From: Diphasiastrum complanatum
Lineage: Eukaryota > Streptophyta > Lycopodiopsida > Lycopodiales > Lycopodiaceae
NCBI GenBank assembly: GCA_029204225.1
Contig: CM055095.1
Coordinates: 47,256,510-47,320,509 of the forward strand
DNA: 64,000 nt
Direction: 5' to 3'
A model generated the notes under the pieces. The model did not search any database. It was given only the letters and a program-made list of their open reading frames with translations, and had not been told where the DNA came from. Positions 36,036 to 46,839 of the stretch are shown here, piece after piece; within the stretch, counting starts at the first letter, position 1, and every line of letters starts with the position of its first letter. Both the position numbers and the translations under genes were made by a program.

Positions 36036-37690
36036 GTCAGATAGAGAATCTCGATTAGAACGATATCGTAAGCTTAGAGGGGAATGTTTATGAAGACAGA
36101 GTGAGAGTGCGAGTCGAAGAAATCTCAACGAGATCATTGTCCAATTACTTGAACTCATAATTAGCTTCGGTATGGAGGGTCCTGTTGCACATTTTACTTC
36201 TATTTCAAAAATTAAGTATGATTATTTTAAAGGGACTACTTCAGATGATGCAGATAGCTATGTCTGACAATTTGAGTCAATTGCTATTGCAAATAACGAA
36301 GGAACTGACGTAGACAAACTGTGAATCTTTCCTGGTCTGCTGAGAAAGTAGGCACGCATATGGTACAGTCAAGTTGAACCAGGCCGTGTAGGAACGTGGT
36401 TACTACTGAAAGATGCGTTTCTGAACCAATTCAGAGAAATCGGTTATAAATCTAGAATTCTCGGACATCTGGACAATGTTCAGAAGAAAACTAAAGAATC
36501 CCTTCAAAAATATACACGAAAGGTTAAGAATCTTATAGGAAAACTAACCGGTGTATATCCCGTTAATATGTAGATTGAATGGTTTTTGGCTGGTTTACCA
36601 CCAAAGATTGATCGTTATTGCAGACAAGGGGACATGAGTTCCTTAGTAGCAGTAATAGCTTGTGCTGAGAACTTTGAGACCTCGAAACTAGCACGAAAGC
36701 GACACTCAATTAAAAGATCTCGTGAGTCTAAAACTGATTCTAGTGATAGCGAAGATGATTCAGATACTGAATCAAGTTCCAGTTCTTCAAGCTCAGAGTC
36801 TGAAAGCAGTGATTCATCAGGAGGAGATAAAAGAAGTAAACGACGATCCAAATAGAAGGACGACACGAAAACTATCGAGGATAAGTCATCAACTTCTAAA
36901 GTTGAAAAGCTTTGGAAGAGTAATATGGCTGATCTTAATAAAAAATTTAATGATTTGGAAGTGCAGATCTCTAAAGTTGCAGACAAGAGACCAAAAGCTT
37001 CTTCTTTCAACTCAAGAATGTGGTGTACGAAATGTGAAACTTCTGGACATTCTAAGGAAGACTGCACCACTGTGAATGTAAAATATATCGAAGATCCTAC
37101 CCAAGAGGTACTCTTTATTTTTCAAAATGATGTGACTACTAATTATGTTTAGGGTACTACAACATCAGCTCAACAAGATAGACCAAACAAACCACGACTA
37201 AACCAGTGTCGAGCAATTGCTACAACTGTGGAGTGCTAGGACATTTTTCACCTGACTGTCCTCAGCCATGAAATCTGATTGGTTATGTACCACTATGCTC
37301 GAACTGTAGGGAGCCTTGCCATAAGTATCCTGACCACCCTCAGCCGCAGAAGCTGCGACCTAAGTACTAGTATGTAGCAACACTAGCTGTTGCAGACTTG
37401 TAAGCAAAAGCTTCGACTGATGTTGTTGTTCAAAGGATTGATATTATTGAAGGAAAATTGGCGAAGACAGAAGACCAGTCCTAGCCAAGTGACGTAGAAA
37501 AGCTATTCAAAGTCACAACAAGAAGCAAAGGCTCTTCAAAACATGAATCAAAATCTTCAACGAAGCACAAAAGCTCTTCGAAGAAGAAATCTTCAAGCAA
37601 GTCAACGAACAAATCTACAACCAAAGAAGACCTTAAAGATGACCCCGACTGTGACCGTAATGATGCAAAATTATTTGCAAAAGACATCTC
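36036..37690 (+). pseudogene. Ty3/gypsy gag remnant with zinc knuckles
   Basis: Reads from MSDRESRLERYRKLRGE with about six in-frame stops. KDAFLNQFREIGYKSRI and LQKYTRKVKNLIGKLTGVYP are gag capsid motifs (about 36410-36560). An Asp/Ser-rich tract follows (36720-36840, long DSSDSEDDSDTESSSS-type run). Then come zinc-knuckle-like boxes: CTKCETSGHSKEDC (about 37024), CYNCGVLGHFSPDC (about 37215) and a decayed third CSNCREPCHKYPDH (about 37298). This gag would bind and package the element RNA. Confidence 0.8.
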
Positions 37691-37744
37691 AGCAGAAGGA
37701 AAGAAATTATCAATATTGAACTACATTCAGCTTCTACAGAGAAG

Positions 37745-39352
37745 GTGGTCACGTTCGAGGAAGGGGACGATGAAATACCAAAGACCAAATTGTCTAATGT
37801 CGTTATTGACAAGCCAATCTCGAAATCAAATATGAAAGACTATGATATAGTGACTGATATTGGATCTCTTCATCCAAACATTACTTTTGAGCAATTGTTG
37901 GCAAACAACACTTATTACTGTAAGCAATTGAAAGGTCTTTATGTCTCTAAAAAGAAGAAAACAGTTTCTTTGCCAAATGCTGATGTACTGTCTATTGATT
38001 TAGGAGATCTCTGCGCACCTGAAATTGATGTTACCATTGCTGGTTGCTTGATTGAAAAAGTGCCGATAGTCTTTGGTTCAAGTGTGAACATAATAACAGA
38101 AGACACAACTCATGCTTTGGGGCTGACTGACATTCAATCAATACAGCGTAATATCAAGTTAGCAGATTTGACGCGACGTAAACCTGCTGGAGAATTAAAG
38201 GATGTCACTGTTCACATTCAAGCCAAGCCTTTCACAATGAATTTTATAGTTATCAAACCACCTGGTTTGCCATCTTATTCTATGCTAATTGAACGACCCT
38301 GGCTTTATCAATCAAATGCGAGATTTCAAACTGGTGAGACCAATAATCGAGGTAAGCCAGCAGAACAAATAATCATCTGGAGTCGTGACAAATACGAAGG
38401 TGAAACTCCTTTGTCTGACACCAGTTTTACCTCAGAAGATTCTTCTTATGCATTAAATATTTTCTCCAATGCATCTGATATGGAAGTGCAATATTTCGAA
38501 TGCTATGAGAATACTGACGAAGAAGAATTTTTTGATGCCTGCAACGTTGAAGCGGATGTTTTGAATAAACAAATAAAAGTTGCAGACACGAGCTCTAAAG
38601 AGTTTGATGATGATTCAAGTGACGAATTTGACGAATCTGAACAAGAATTTGGTAATAAGAACCAGGCTGACGACAAGAATATATCTATGGAGTCAACCAT
38701 GCGCGAAATTCATGGCCATACTAAGGCCAGTATGACAGAAGGTATCATTCTACCAAATTCTACTGAACTAATTGAACTTGCACATGGCAGATTTGTGCAT
38801 GTCTCAAAGTCACTTGGAGAAACAAAATTAGTTGAATTCACGGAATTGTTGAAGGAGTACCAAGATGTATTTGCTTGGTCGCTCGACAATTTAAAAGAAA
38901 TACATGTTGAATTTGGAGAGCACCATATCAATCTTAAAGAAGATGTTGTACTTGTTCGACAAAGACAATATCGTCTCAATCCAAAGCACTCCCTCATGGT
39001 TAAAGACGAACTCAACAAGCACCTTAAGGCAGGTATTATTTATCTCGTCTTAAGCAGCGAATGGGTTTCTCCCATTGTTGTTGTTCCAAAGAAGAAAACT
39101 GACAAAGTTCGAATATGTCAGGATCTCAGAAAGCTCAATGTTGTCACAAGAAAGAATCATCATCCTTTACCCTTCACTTATTCTATCTTAGATCAGGTTG
39201 CTGGTCAAGAGCGTTACAGTTTCTGTGACGGTTTCTCTGGTTATAATCAGGTTGGAGTGAGAAAGGAGTACAGATTGGGGCACTTATGCCTACAACAAAA
39301 TGCCCTTTGGTCTTTGCAACGCACCAGTGACTTTTCAGCGAATTATGATGTT
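37745..39352 (+). pseudogene. Ty3/gypsy protease-reverse transcriptase, truncated
   Basis: A long open frame. The region 38010-38330 resembles a retropepsin (DVTIAGCLIEKVPIVFGSSV, then SYSMLIERPWLY), but the expected catalytic Asp before the G-S-S-V motif is not there (IVFGSSV). An acidic linker follows. RT begins near 38900: GIIYLVLSSEWVSPIVVVPK, VRICQDLRKLNVVTRKNHHP, FCDGFSGYNQV. A frameshift close to 39270 moves the next RT block to another frame (WGTYAYNKMPFGLCNAPVTF). A solo LTR then interrupts the gene at 39358, before the YxDD box. No RNase H or integrase remains. Confidence 0.88.
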
Positions 39353-39357
39353 AATTT

Positions 39358-40007
39358 TGTGAAAGATTTCAGATCCTTAAGATCCAATCTACATGAATGA
39401 TCTTTGTTTAGAAAGAGAAATACACTACCAATTTCACCAATGTAGAAAAATCAGCATCTACACACAATTTGAGATGCAAACACTAATAGAACTTGATCAA
39501 ACTTGAATGAAATGATTATGTACTGTTGCTGTCCGTACAAAACCAGCAAGCTACTGTATTTCACACGTGTGGATCCAAAAATAGCAAATATAGATCATTC
39601 TACACATAGAATTGCAAGCAATCACCAAGATAGTGCACCAATGGATAGTAGAACCCAAGAGAACCATGTATAAGCATGAAATGAGATAGAGAAGAGAGAA
39701 GATGACTCTCTCCATGAGTTACATCCTTTTATAGCAGGTCCAAACCCTATTTGGCCACTTGGCTTTCCCACCAAAATGCTAACCCTACCAATTTTGGGTC
39801 TAGATTCAATGTACTCAGCTTATTCAAATTGAATCTACTCAAACTCGCATTCTATCTTTCCCACACTTTCAAAAAGTGTTTATTGAAATGAAATTTAGAC
39901 TAATGAACTTTGAAAAGTCAACCTCTAAGTCTAAAACAAGTTTTGGCCTCAATATGCCAAATATGAAAATATTGCAAAATGTGATGAAACTAGTTGAATC
40001 TTTCACA
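39358..40007. mobile_element. Solo copia LTR with 5-bp target duplication
   Basis: Begins TGTGAAAGAT and ends ATCTTTCACA, a perfect 10-bp terminal inverted pair. The flanking AATTT at 39353-39357 is repeated at 40008-40012, a 5-bp target duplication. Homologous to the LTR at 25918-26533. It sits in the reverse transcriptase of the gypsy element, so it inserted after that element and then lost its internal region by LTR-LTR recombination. Its orientation by homology is leftward. Confidence 0.9.
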
Positions 40008-40012
40008 AATTT

Positions 40013-40294
40013 TTGTTGCCTTCCTAAGAACTTTTCTCCCTCACTCTTCTTGATTTACTTTCAAGACCTGTATATCACTTAAAAAGGTCTTGATTTCAGC
40101 CTAGATTAATTAGATCTCATGAATCAAATTCAAATCTAATTAATGGCACTCAAACATGGTGGCCTATCCTAAGATTAGCACCAAAAATCTCATCAAGAAC
40201 TCAAAAGTTGAAATTTTTGTGGATCAAATTACTTGTTAAAAATGGATTTGCATTAGATCAATGGCTTATGCTCTTGTACTTGGCTCTCATACCA
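40013..40294 (-). mobile_element. copia leader segment and degenerate primer site
   Basis: GGCTCTCATACCA at 40282-40294 is a degenerate inverse tRNA-iMet primer site next to the LTR edge at 40295. The leader 40030-40281 shares wording such as TTAATTAGATCTCATGA with 41825-42187. About 15 bp after the target duplication at 40008-40012 may still be gypsy sequence. Confidence 0.6.
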
Positions 40295-40980
40295 TGTTAA
40301 AGTACTGTACTTTAGAACCATAAATGGATCTTAGAAAGGTCTACAAGAGTGATTGTATGCTTGCTTAACAATCTATCAAAAAACTAGTCATAAAAAAGTT
40401 GATCTAGATTGGCAATTTGACAAACAACAAGCATTAACAATCAAAAGCATTGATCAACATTTGAAATCTGAGCCCACACATGTGAACCACAGCCTGATGT
40501 ACGACCTGTAGATAGATTTTAAAGTAGAAATCAATTTGTTTTCATTTGGATCACAAAAACTCAATGTACATAGTGAACTAACTCGAGATTGCCAATGAGC
40601 TCCAAAAATAATCTATCTTCTATGGAGAGATGGAATACAGAGAAAAAGTGACTTCCTTTGTAAATTTAGGTGAATTTCCATCATGTAATAAGGAAGTTAA
40701 CTTGGCTCTCTTGCCCTAATTAGCAACCCTAGCCTCTTTCCTAGAGTCATGTCAAGTAGGTGGCTAGTTGGTCAATTTTCACGTTAAATCTAGGATTTAG
40801 GTCCTATAAACTAGGAATCACTACCAAATTGACTTAAACTACTCTTTAGACTTGATCTAACCTACACTAGGATAGGCTTCCCACGTGGATCCATGGCCTC
40901 ACACATGTGGGACCCACTTATGTATATTTTACATGATTCTACATGGTTTTTGATCAAGCTATATTTTCCAATTTTTGGCA
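40295..40980 (-). mobile_element. LTR shared between two tandem copia-type copies
   Basis: Starts TGTTAAAG and ends TTTTTGGCA, the same ends as the LTR at 42202-42861. A primer site lies on its left (40282-40294), and a purine-rich tract of the minus strand (GCAAAGGAGGAGATCAC, plus-strand 40984-41000 region) lies on its right. It therefore looks like the 3' LTR of the copy on its right and the 5' LTR of the copy on its left. Confidence 0.65.
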
Positions 40981-42200
40981 TTCATAGAGTGATCTCCTCC
41001 TTTGCCAAGTCCACACTCTCAAAAGCAACGTTAGCTTTCAAGCTAAACAATCTTTCTTCCATTGGCTTCCAGGGAAAAAATATTGCGGTACACAAAGTAT
41101 ACAAATGTGAGTTGTGATTAGAGGTGAAAACCAAGGTGTTTTCAACCTTATAGTGACTTACACAAGTTATATCAAGATCCACAAAGGTCTTGATCACTAT
41201 CTATTTCACTCTCCTCACCAATGTCAATAATGCTTGGGAAAGTTGTCTTGCCTAATTCACCAAGAATAGAGCACTCAAGCTTGAGCTAAAAATCAACTTT
41301 CTCAGATCCAAACACTACTCCTAGACTCACTTAGGTCTAATTCTCTCTCTCCTTGAGAGCTGGTAAGGATAAAAAGAGATTTGAAGCTAGACTACTTGAC
41401 AATTTTTCACTCTGCTGACTACTCTTGAGAAAATCAATCAACAAATAGTATATTGAATTTCTTGACCCTCCCTATGTTCTTTTCCAAAATTTGCCTCATT
41501 AGCAACTCACTTGATGTTCACAAAGAGACAAGTGACAAGATCCCCATGTCTTGATTCAAAATAACACTTAGGAAGGATTCTACAAAACAATGCTCGAGTG
41601 ATTTGAATCTAGAAACTCACAAAGGTTTCACTTGTCTTTATTATCTCAAATTTGACTTCTAGCCGTCTCTTTGTACTTATGGTCATAGTCCTCAGACTCC
41701 CTCAAAAAGATGGAATGGAAATAAGATGAGATTCTATCAAAAAACTATCAAATCAAGTTAATTTCTTCAATTTTTGGACAAAAACATGGCTAAATCTCTC
41801 TTCCTCTTCTTGATGGTTCTTCAAGACCTGTAAAACACATTTAAAGGGCTTGAACTCAGCCTCAGATAATTAGATCTCATGACACTAAGCCAAATCTAAT
41901 CGATGGCAAACATACTTTGATGTTTTTCCTAGAATTGGGACCAAAAAACTCATCAAGATGACATATAATGCAATTTTTTGGATCTTGTGAATAATGAAGA
42001 TCATAAATGCTGGTACAGACAAAGGTTCTCACATGTGTGGGAAGTATAGCTACTTACCCTCACCAAGTTTGGATCCCAAATCTTCAACCTAAGACTTGAT
42101 TTGAACTTGCCCTCTCAAGACTAGCTTTCTAGCAACAACTTGCTAAAACTGGATTGTCCTTTGATCAATGATTATCCTCTTGTACTTGGCTCTGATACCA
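40981..42200 (-). mobile_element. Internal region of a short leftward LTR element
   Basis: About 1.2 kb between two LTRs, with a primer site GGCTCTGATACCA at 42188-42200 and no recognisable gag or pol. It resembles the leader at 40030-40281. With its LTRs it would form a non-autonomous element of about 2.6 kb. No open frame with motifs. Confidence 0.6.
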
Positions 42201-42201
42201 T

Positions 42202-42861
42202 TGAAATTATATTACAAAGGACCATAAATGGACCTACATAAGGCTCCAAGAGTTAATTGATTGATTGATACACCTATCTATTGCAAAACTAGTCACAAGA
42301 TCTTGATCTAGAAAAGCAATATTGGATCCCACAATCAAGAGCAATCAAAACCATTGATCAAACATTGAATTACGACCCCACACGTGTGGTACGGACTCCA
42401 ATGTAGCCTATTATCATAGATTAAGTGTAATCAAGTTTAGATACCAGAGCATTCACAAAAACTCAAGACAAATGTGTAGAAACCTCAAGATTGCCAATTT
42501 GCTCCAAAAATTCTATCTCCTCACTATGGAATGATGGATTGTATGTACAATAAGCTCTTCCCCACCTCAAGTTAGGTGAAAATCCAGCATGTAGTAAGGA
42601 AGATTATTGACCATTTTTCCCTTAATTTTTCAATCTTACCTAACCCTAGAGTTTTGCCAAGTTGGTGGCTAGGTTGGTTATCCACCTCCATGATTCAAGG
42701 AATTTGGTCCTATAATTTAGGAATTATGACCAAACAAACCTAACTAACCCTATGAATGCTATCTAACCTATCTAGGGTAGCCTACACACGTGGCAACATG
42801 GACTTACATGTGTGGGACCCACCTATGTACAATCTCAAGCTAGATTTGCCAATTTTTGGCA
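42202..42861 (-). mobile_element. LTR, right copy
   Basis: Starts TGAAATTAT next to the primer site and ends CCAATTTTTGGCA. Diverged copy of 40295-40980, sharing ACCATAAATGGA near the start and GGGACCCAC(C/T)TATGTA near the end. Confidence 0.65.
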
Positions 42862-42879
42862 ATTTCTCACAAGTAGTAG

Positions 42880-43240
42880 GAAAAGACTTGTGCATTTAGA
42901 AATTTCTAGCATGCACCACATTAGTGGTGAAGGAACAGTCAATTTGAAATTTTATAATGGTATTTTCAAAACTTTTACCAATGTACTTTATGTCCCAAGT
43001 TTAACCAAGAATGCATCAGTCGGATTACTGATTTGAATAATAGAATTGCATTCAATAGTACTCTTTGTATTATGTAGGATGCCTTTGAAAAGATACTTGC
43101 TATGGATTCTAGAAGTAAATATGCAAACCATCAAGAAAATAGTGTTAAAATGTTGACTATTGGACAAACTTGTGTATTTCTGCAAGTTTCAAAATTGTCC
43201 AAGAAAATAGAAAATTGTACAAATTAAAAAGATAACTATA
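42880..43240 (+). pseudogene. copia protease/pre-integrase fragment
   Basis: Plus strand reads SMHHISGEGTVNLKFYNG, then TFTNVLYVPSLTKN and after a frame break VGLLIE. The HHI, NVLYVPSLxxNLLSVG pattern is the protease-to-pre-integrase region of copia polyproteins, from a family different from the others in this window. Confidence 0.65.
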
Positions 43241-43405
43241 CGATGGTTTTTTGGATTCTTATTCACCAAATATCCCAACACTCCTCCTTAATGAAGATCT
43301 AGGAAAATCTGAATTCTCAGATTTGATATTGTATAAAATCCGATTTGCTTTTTCTTGGTCAAGGTTGATTCTCTGCTTGAAATGTTTCTTGACCTACACT
43401 GTATC

Positions 43406-43545
43406 TTGGAATGTTGATTTGTCTTTTGGGTTGCACATTTTGTGTCTCCATAACAAGTGCAAGAATATGTAACAATTGGAATGTTGATTTGTCTTTTGTG
43501 TTGCACACTTCGTGTCTCCATAACAAGTGCAAGAATATGTAACAA
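43406..43545 (+). repeat. 70-bp tandem duplication
   Basis: Two direct copies (43406-43475 and 43476-43545) beginning TTGGAATGTTGATTTGTCTT and ending AAGAATATGTAACAA, with a few substitutions. A third partial copy starts at 43546. Open frames across it on the minus strand repeat the same peptide and are not evidence of a gene. Confidence 0.9.
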
Positions 43546-43659
43546 TTGGAATGTAATGGAATGCCTTCAAGAAATTGCTCAACTGTACGCATCTTGGATT
43601 GAATAGTAATTGTCCGACTGAAATTGATCCAGGGACAAAAAACACTTTGAACTTCTTAG

Positions 43660-45160
43660 CATAGTGCTAATACAATACATTGTCAAACAATGATATATTC
43701 GACCTCATAAATATTAATCAGTATTTTGCAGCTATTGGACACACTGATTAACATTTCTACGGTGTCTAAACATTTTCTACAAAAATACACATGATTTTTT
43801 AGACTGTCCTAAAATGGCCTAATTGCCCCAAAACACATCAATTTATTTTTTCATAATTTTAAGAACTTTTGATCGTAGAAAGCGGACTTCTCATATTCTA
43901 AAGGCAATAAGGCCCTTTCTGCATTTGTTGACATATCAATATTTCATTGTTTTTTTAAGGGAAGGAACTGGACATCACGACCCAAATAGAAAGAGAGATC
44001 AGATCAGCCGATGACAACGACAACAGATTGTGCATTAACCGATTCAAACTTTATAGAAGCTAATCTTGTAGCATTCCATGCTGCAAAAAATTCCTCTATG
44101 TGACTTGTCCTCCAAAGTCCAAATCACCATACTTTCAACTTTGGTCCTTTTAATTAAAAATAGGTTCTTCATGGTTTCGAGGGAATATATAGAGTCCCAT
44201 TTAATCTCATTTGACTCCAACAAGGCCAATAGTTGGTGTATAACCTCTAGAGATGCATCTAGTAGTAGAGACACTTCCAATAGTACAAGCAAACTAGAAA
44301 TCAAAGCTTAACTTGATCAAAACTAACACTCACTTTCAATCTAGCTTTGATACCATATTGAGGTATTAAGTAAGAAATAATAGCTTTGATACTTATCTGG
44401 TTTATTATATAAGTAAACTTAAGTAATTTAACATCATTCAAGAAATCAAATGACTCATGAATACTTGGCCACATAAAAGGGGTTACATCATTAAGACATG
44501 ACTTGGGAGCCAATATTTTTTTTGCAAAAGTTCCTTTTATTTTTACCATCAAGATGTTTGAGTCTCAAGGAGGAGACAATGTTACAACCCTTTGGGTTAA
44601 CGACCCAAATGACCTATTGTAAGGTCATGTACCTTCATGGTCAAAGACTATTGGATGGTGAAACTTTAATTCACAATCAAAACTAGGTTGACCAATAGGG
44701 AAGGGTGAATTTGAGAAAGGGAGAGAACAATTTCCCACCAAAAGAAGGAAGATGACTTTATGGAACCTTCTAGGCTATGGTTCTTGTCCACTTTAGAAGG
44801 ATGGCTATGGTTCTTCCACTTATGCACCTAAAAAATAAAGCTCATTCATGAGAGCGTGGACTATTTCATGAAATAAAAAAGTTATAAATCTATAAGAGCA
44901 TATAAAGTTGGATGAAGTTCTAGAGAAGGTTGCTAGCTTCAAGCAATTGTTGGTGCACATTCTTTTTTCTCTTAAATCTATTGGTGATTATCTTGTGTAG
45001 TGTACCACTACATGCGTCCTTTTTCATAGTGCTTCATCTAGCTCAAGGGAGAGGCCAAAAACATTAGGTCACTAGATGTTCATGGTTGGGTGGTGAGTGA
45101 TTTGCTCCTTTGCAGGATTAGAAAAGCATGCCTTGTCTCCCCTACCTAAAAACAAAGTGA
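43660..45160. other. Intergenic; possible RNase H scrap
   Basis: No gene assigned. Around 44046-44095 the plus strand reads NFIEANLVAFHAAKNSS, which resembles the helix region of a plant LINE-type RNase H, but too little follows to be sure. A degenerate primer site AGCTTTGATACCATA near 44345 hints at another copia leader. Confidence 0.3.
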
Positions 45161-45161
45161 A

Positions 45162-45193
45162 GGGGGTGGGGGGGGGGGGGGGGGGGGGGGGGG
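45162..45193 (+). repeat. Poly-G tract, G-quadruplex-prone
   Basis: GGGGG, T, then 26 consecutive G (45168-45193). Runs of this length are rare in plant DNA and prone to sequencing error, so the exact count is uncertain. Confidence 0.85.
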
Positions 45194-45356
45194 TTTCCCA
45201 AGCCCCCAACCCTACTATGATAATATTGTCCTTACCTTCACGCTTGATCGAACATGTGTGTTCGAAACTCTCTCTAAGATTGAAACATTATGCTTTTTCT
45301 TAAGTTCCAAAATGAATGAAAATTGATCTCCTTACCTATAATCTCTTGATATTAAT

Positions 45357-45388
45357 CCCCCACCCCCCCCCCCCAAAAAAAAAAAAAA
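45357..45388 (+). repeat. Poly-C/poly-A tract
   Basis: CCCCC, A, 12 C, then 14 A. Its complement has the same GnTGn layout as the tract at 45162-45193, about 165 bp away, so the two G-rich runs are in inverted orientation. Confidence 0.85.
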
Positions 45389-46839
45389 GTCTCTACTAGG
45401 CCTTAGATTTATTGTACATGGTGTACCTTTTAGACACTTGGGCTTCTCCCTAGGAACCTTGGTAACCTCACTCCATCGAAATGATGGCTTATTGAGAACA
45501 CTCCAAAGCAATGTTCGGGAAAGCCGGCATAGTTCAAGAATGGAACCGGCATTTTTTCTCAAAAACCGGCATGGCCAAAATTGTAAAGGATTTCTTATGT
45601 CATAAATCTCCGATTTTATAAAGGAAAACTGGCAAATAAGAGATTGTCACTAAATAAAGGCCGAAGAACTTTTTCACATATTCGATTTTGGAGGGAAACC
45701 TTAAAAAGGTTTCCCGAACACTGCTCCAAAGAAGATCAACAAGCAAAACAAAATTAACGGTGACTTAGTAATCAATGAAGCCCTCATACTGGATGTACTC
45801 ACAAGATCGTCAAATAGACCTAGAAATACAAATGTAGTTTTCTATGTAGGCATAGCTCTTTCAGCTTCTTGATCAAGGTTTTAGTTGAGCAGCATTAACG
45901 TTGGGTTTTCACTTTCATGAAACCTATATAATTTTTCATGCTTTATTATTTTGTTGTTCCAATAAAAAGTTACTGGTCACAATATTTATCTCGAGAAAAA
46001 AAAGATGCAATGCTTTTAATCTTTACGACCATCTATACACTCATGTGATATAGATTCCTTAAAATTTACCCAACAAGAGAAATCCTTGTCCAAGCTGAAT
46101 AGTTTATTTAATCTATTTCTAGTTGGGAGACTCTTTCACAACAATTCCAATTGTAGTTCATATTGAATAAGCACTTGAATAAGCATACGACAGCTCCAAG
46201 ACTACCCTCAAAAGTTGGACAAAACCAAATGTTCAATAATAGAAAAATGTACTCCAAATCCACTTAAACGCCTATCCATTAAAGAGGACCATCAATTAAC
46301 ATCATAGTAAACATTCATGTAATATGTTCATCTCTAAACAAATAGTGTGTACCTGGTTCACGGCCGACCTCTTTGCAAAGAAAAGGAATGAATAGTAAAA
46401 ATGCCATTTGACAAAACCTGGCAGCCATAACATACACTAGAATGTATCGAATTACTTACTGTAATTTCACATCAGTAGCCTGACATATATACAGCCTCAT
46501 ATCTTCTATATAATATTGATGTGTCATTCTTTGATCTAACATCCAACATCATTCACAGAAGGATAACACATCAAGTCTCCAAAATTAAGTGGCAGTTGGT
46601 TTGTGCTCTCTCTGATCAAAACTGTTACCATCAGCAGATTGCAATGGACTCCAAAAATGAGCTCACCATATACACAAGCATGGAATGTCCTCCAAAGCAA
46701 CTCTTGATTCTGTATTAATAATAATCTGAGAAATTATCAGCAACATAAAGCAGCTCAGTATACGTTACACAAAAGACTGATAAAACCCAAACTAATTGAT
46801 CCACGGATTTATTCAAGCATTCTATCACAGTTGAGCCAA
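45389..46839. other. 3' flank of the PBL27-like kinase gene
   Basis: Includes the presumed 3' UTR of the minus-strand kinase. A TTTATT (AATAAA on the minus strand) lies at 46808-46813, close to the stop codon. No other gene recognised. Confidence 0.4.

Noticed and set aside
36615-37070. 151-codon minus-strand open frame, Ser/Leu-rich
   Set aside because: Shadow of the Asp/Ser-rich part of the gypsy gag on the plus strand.
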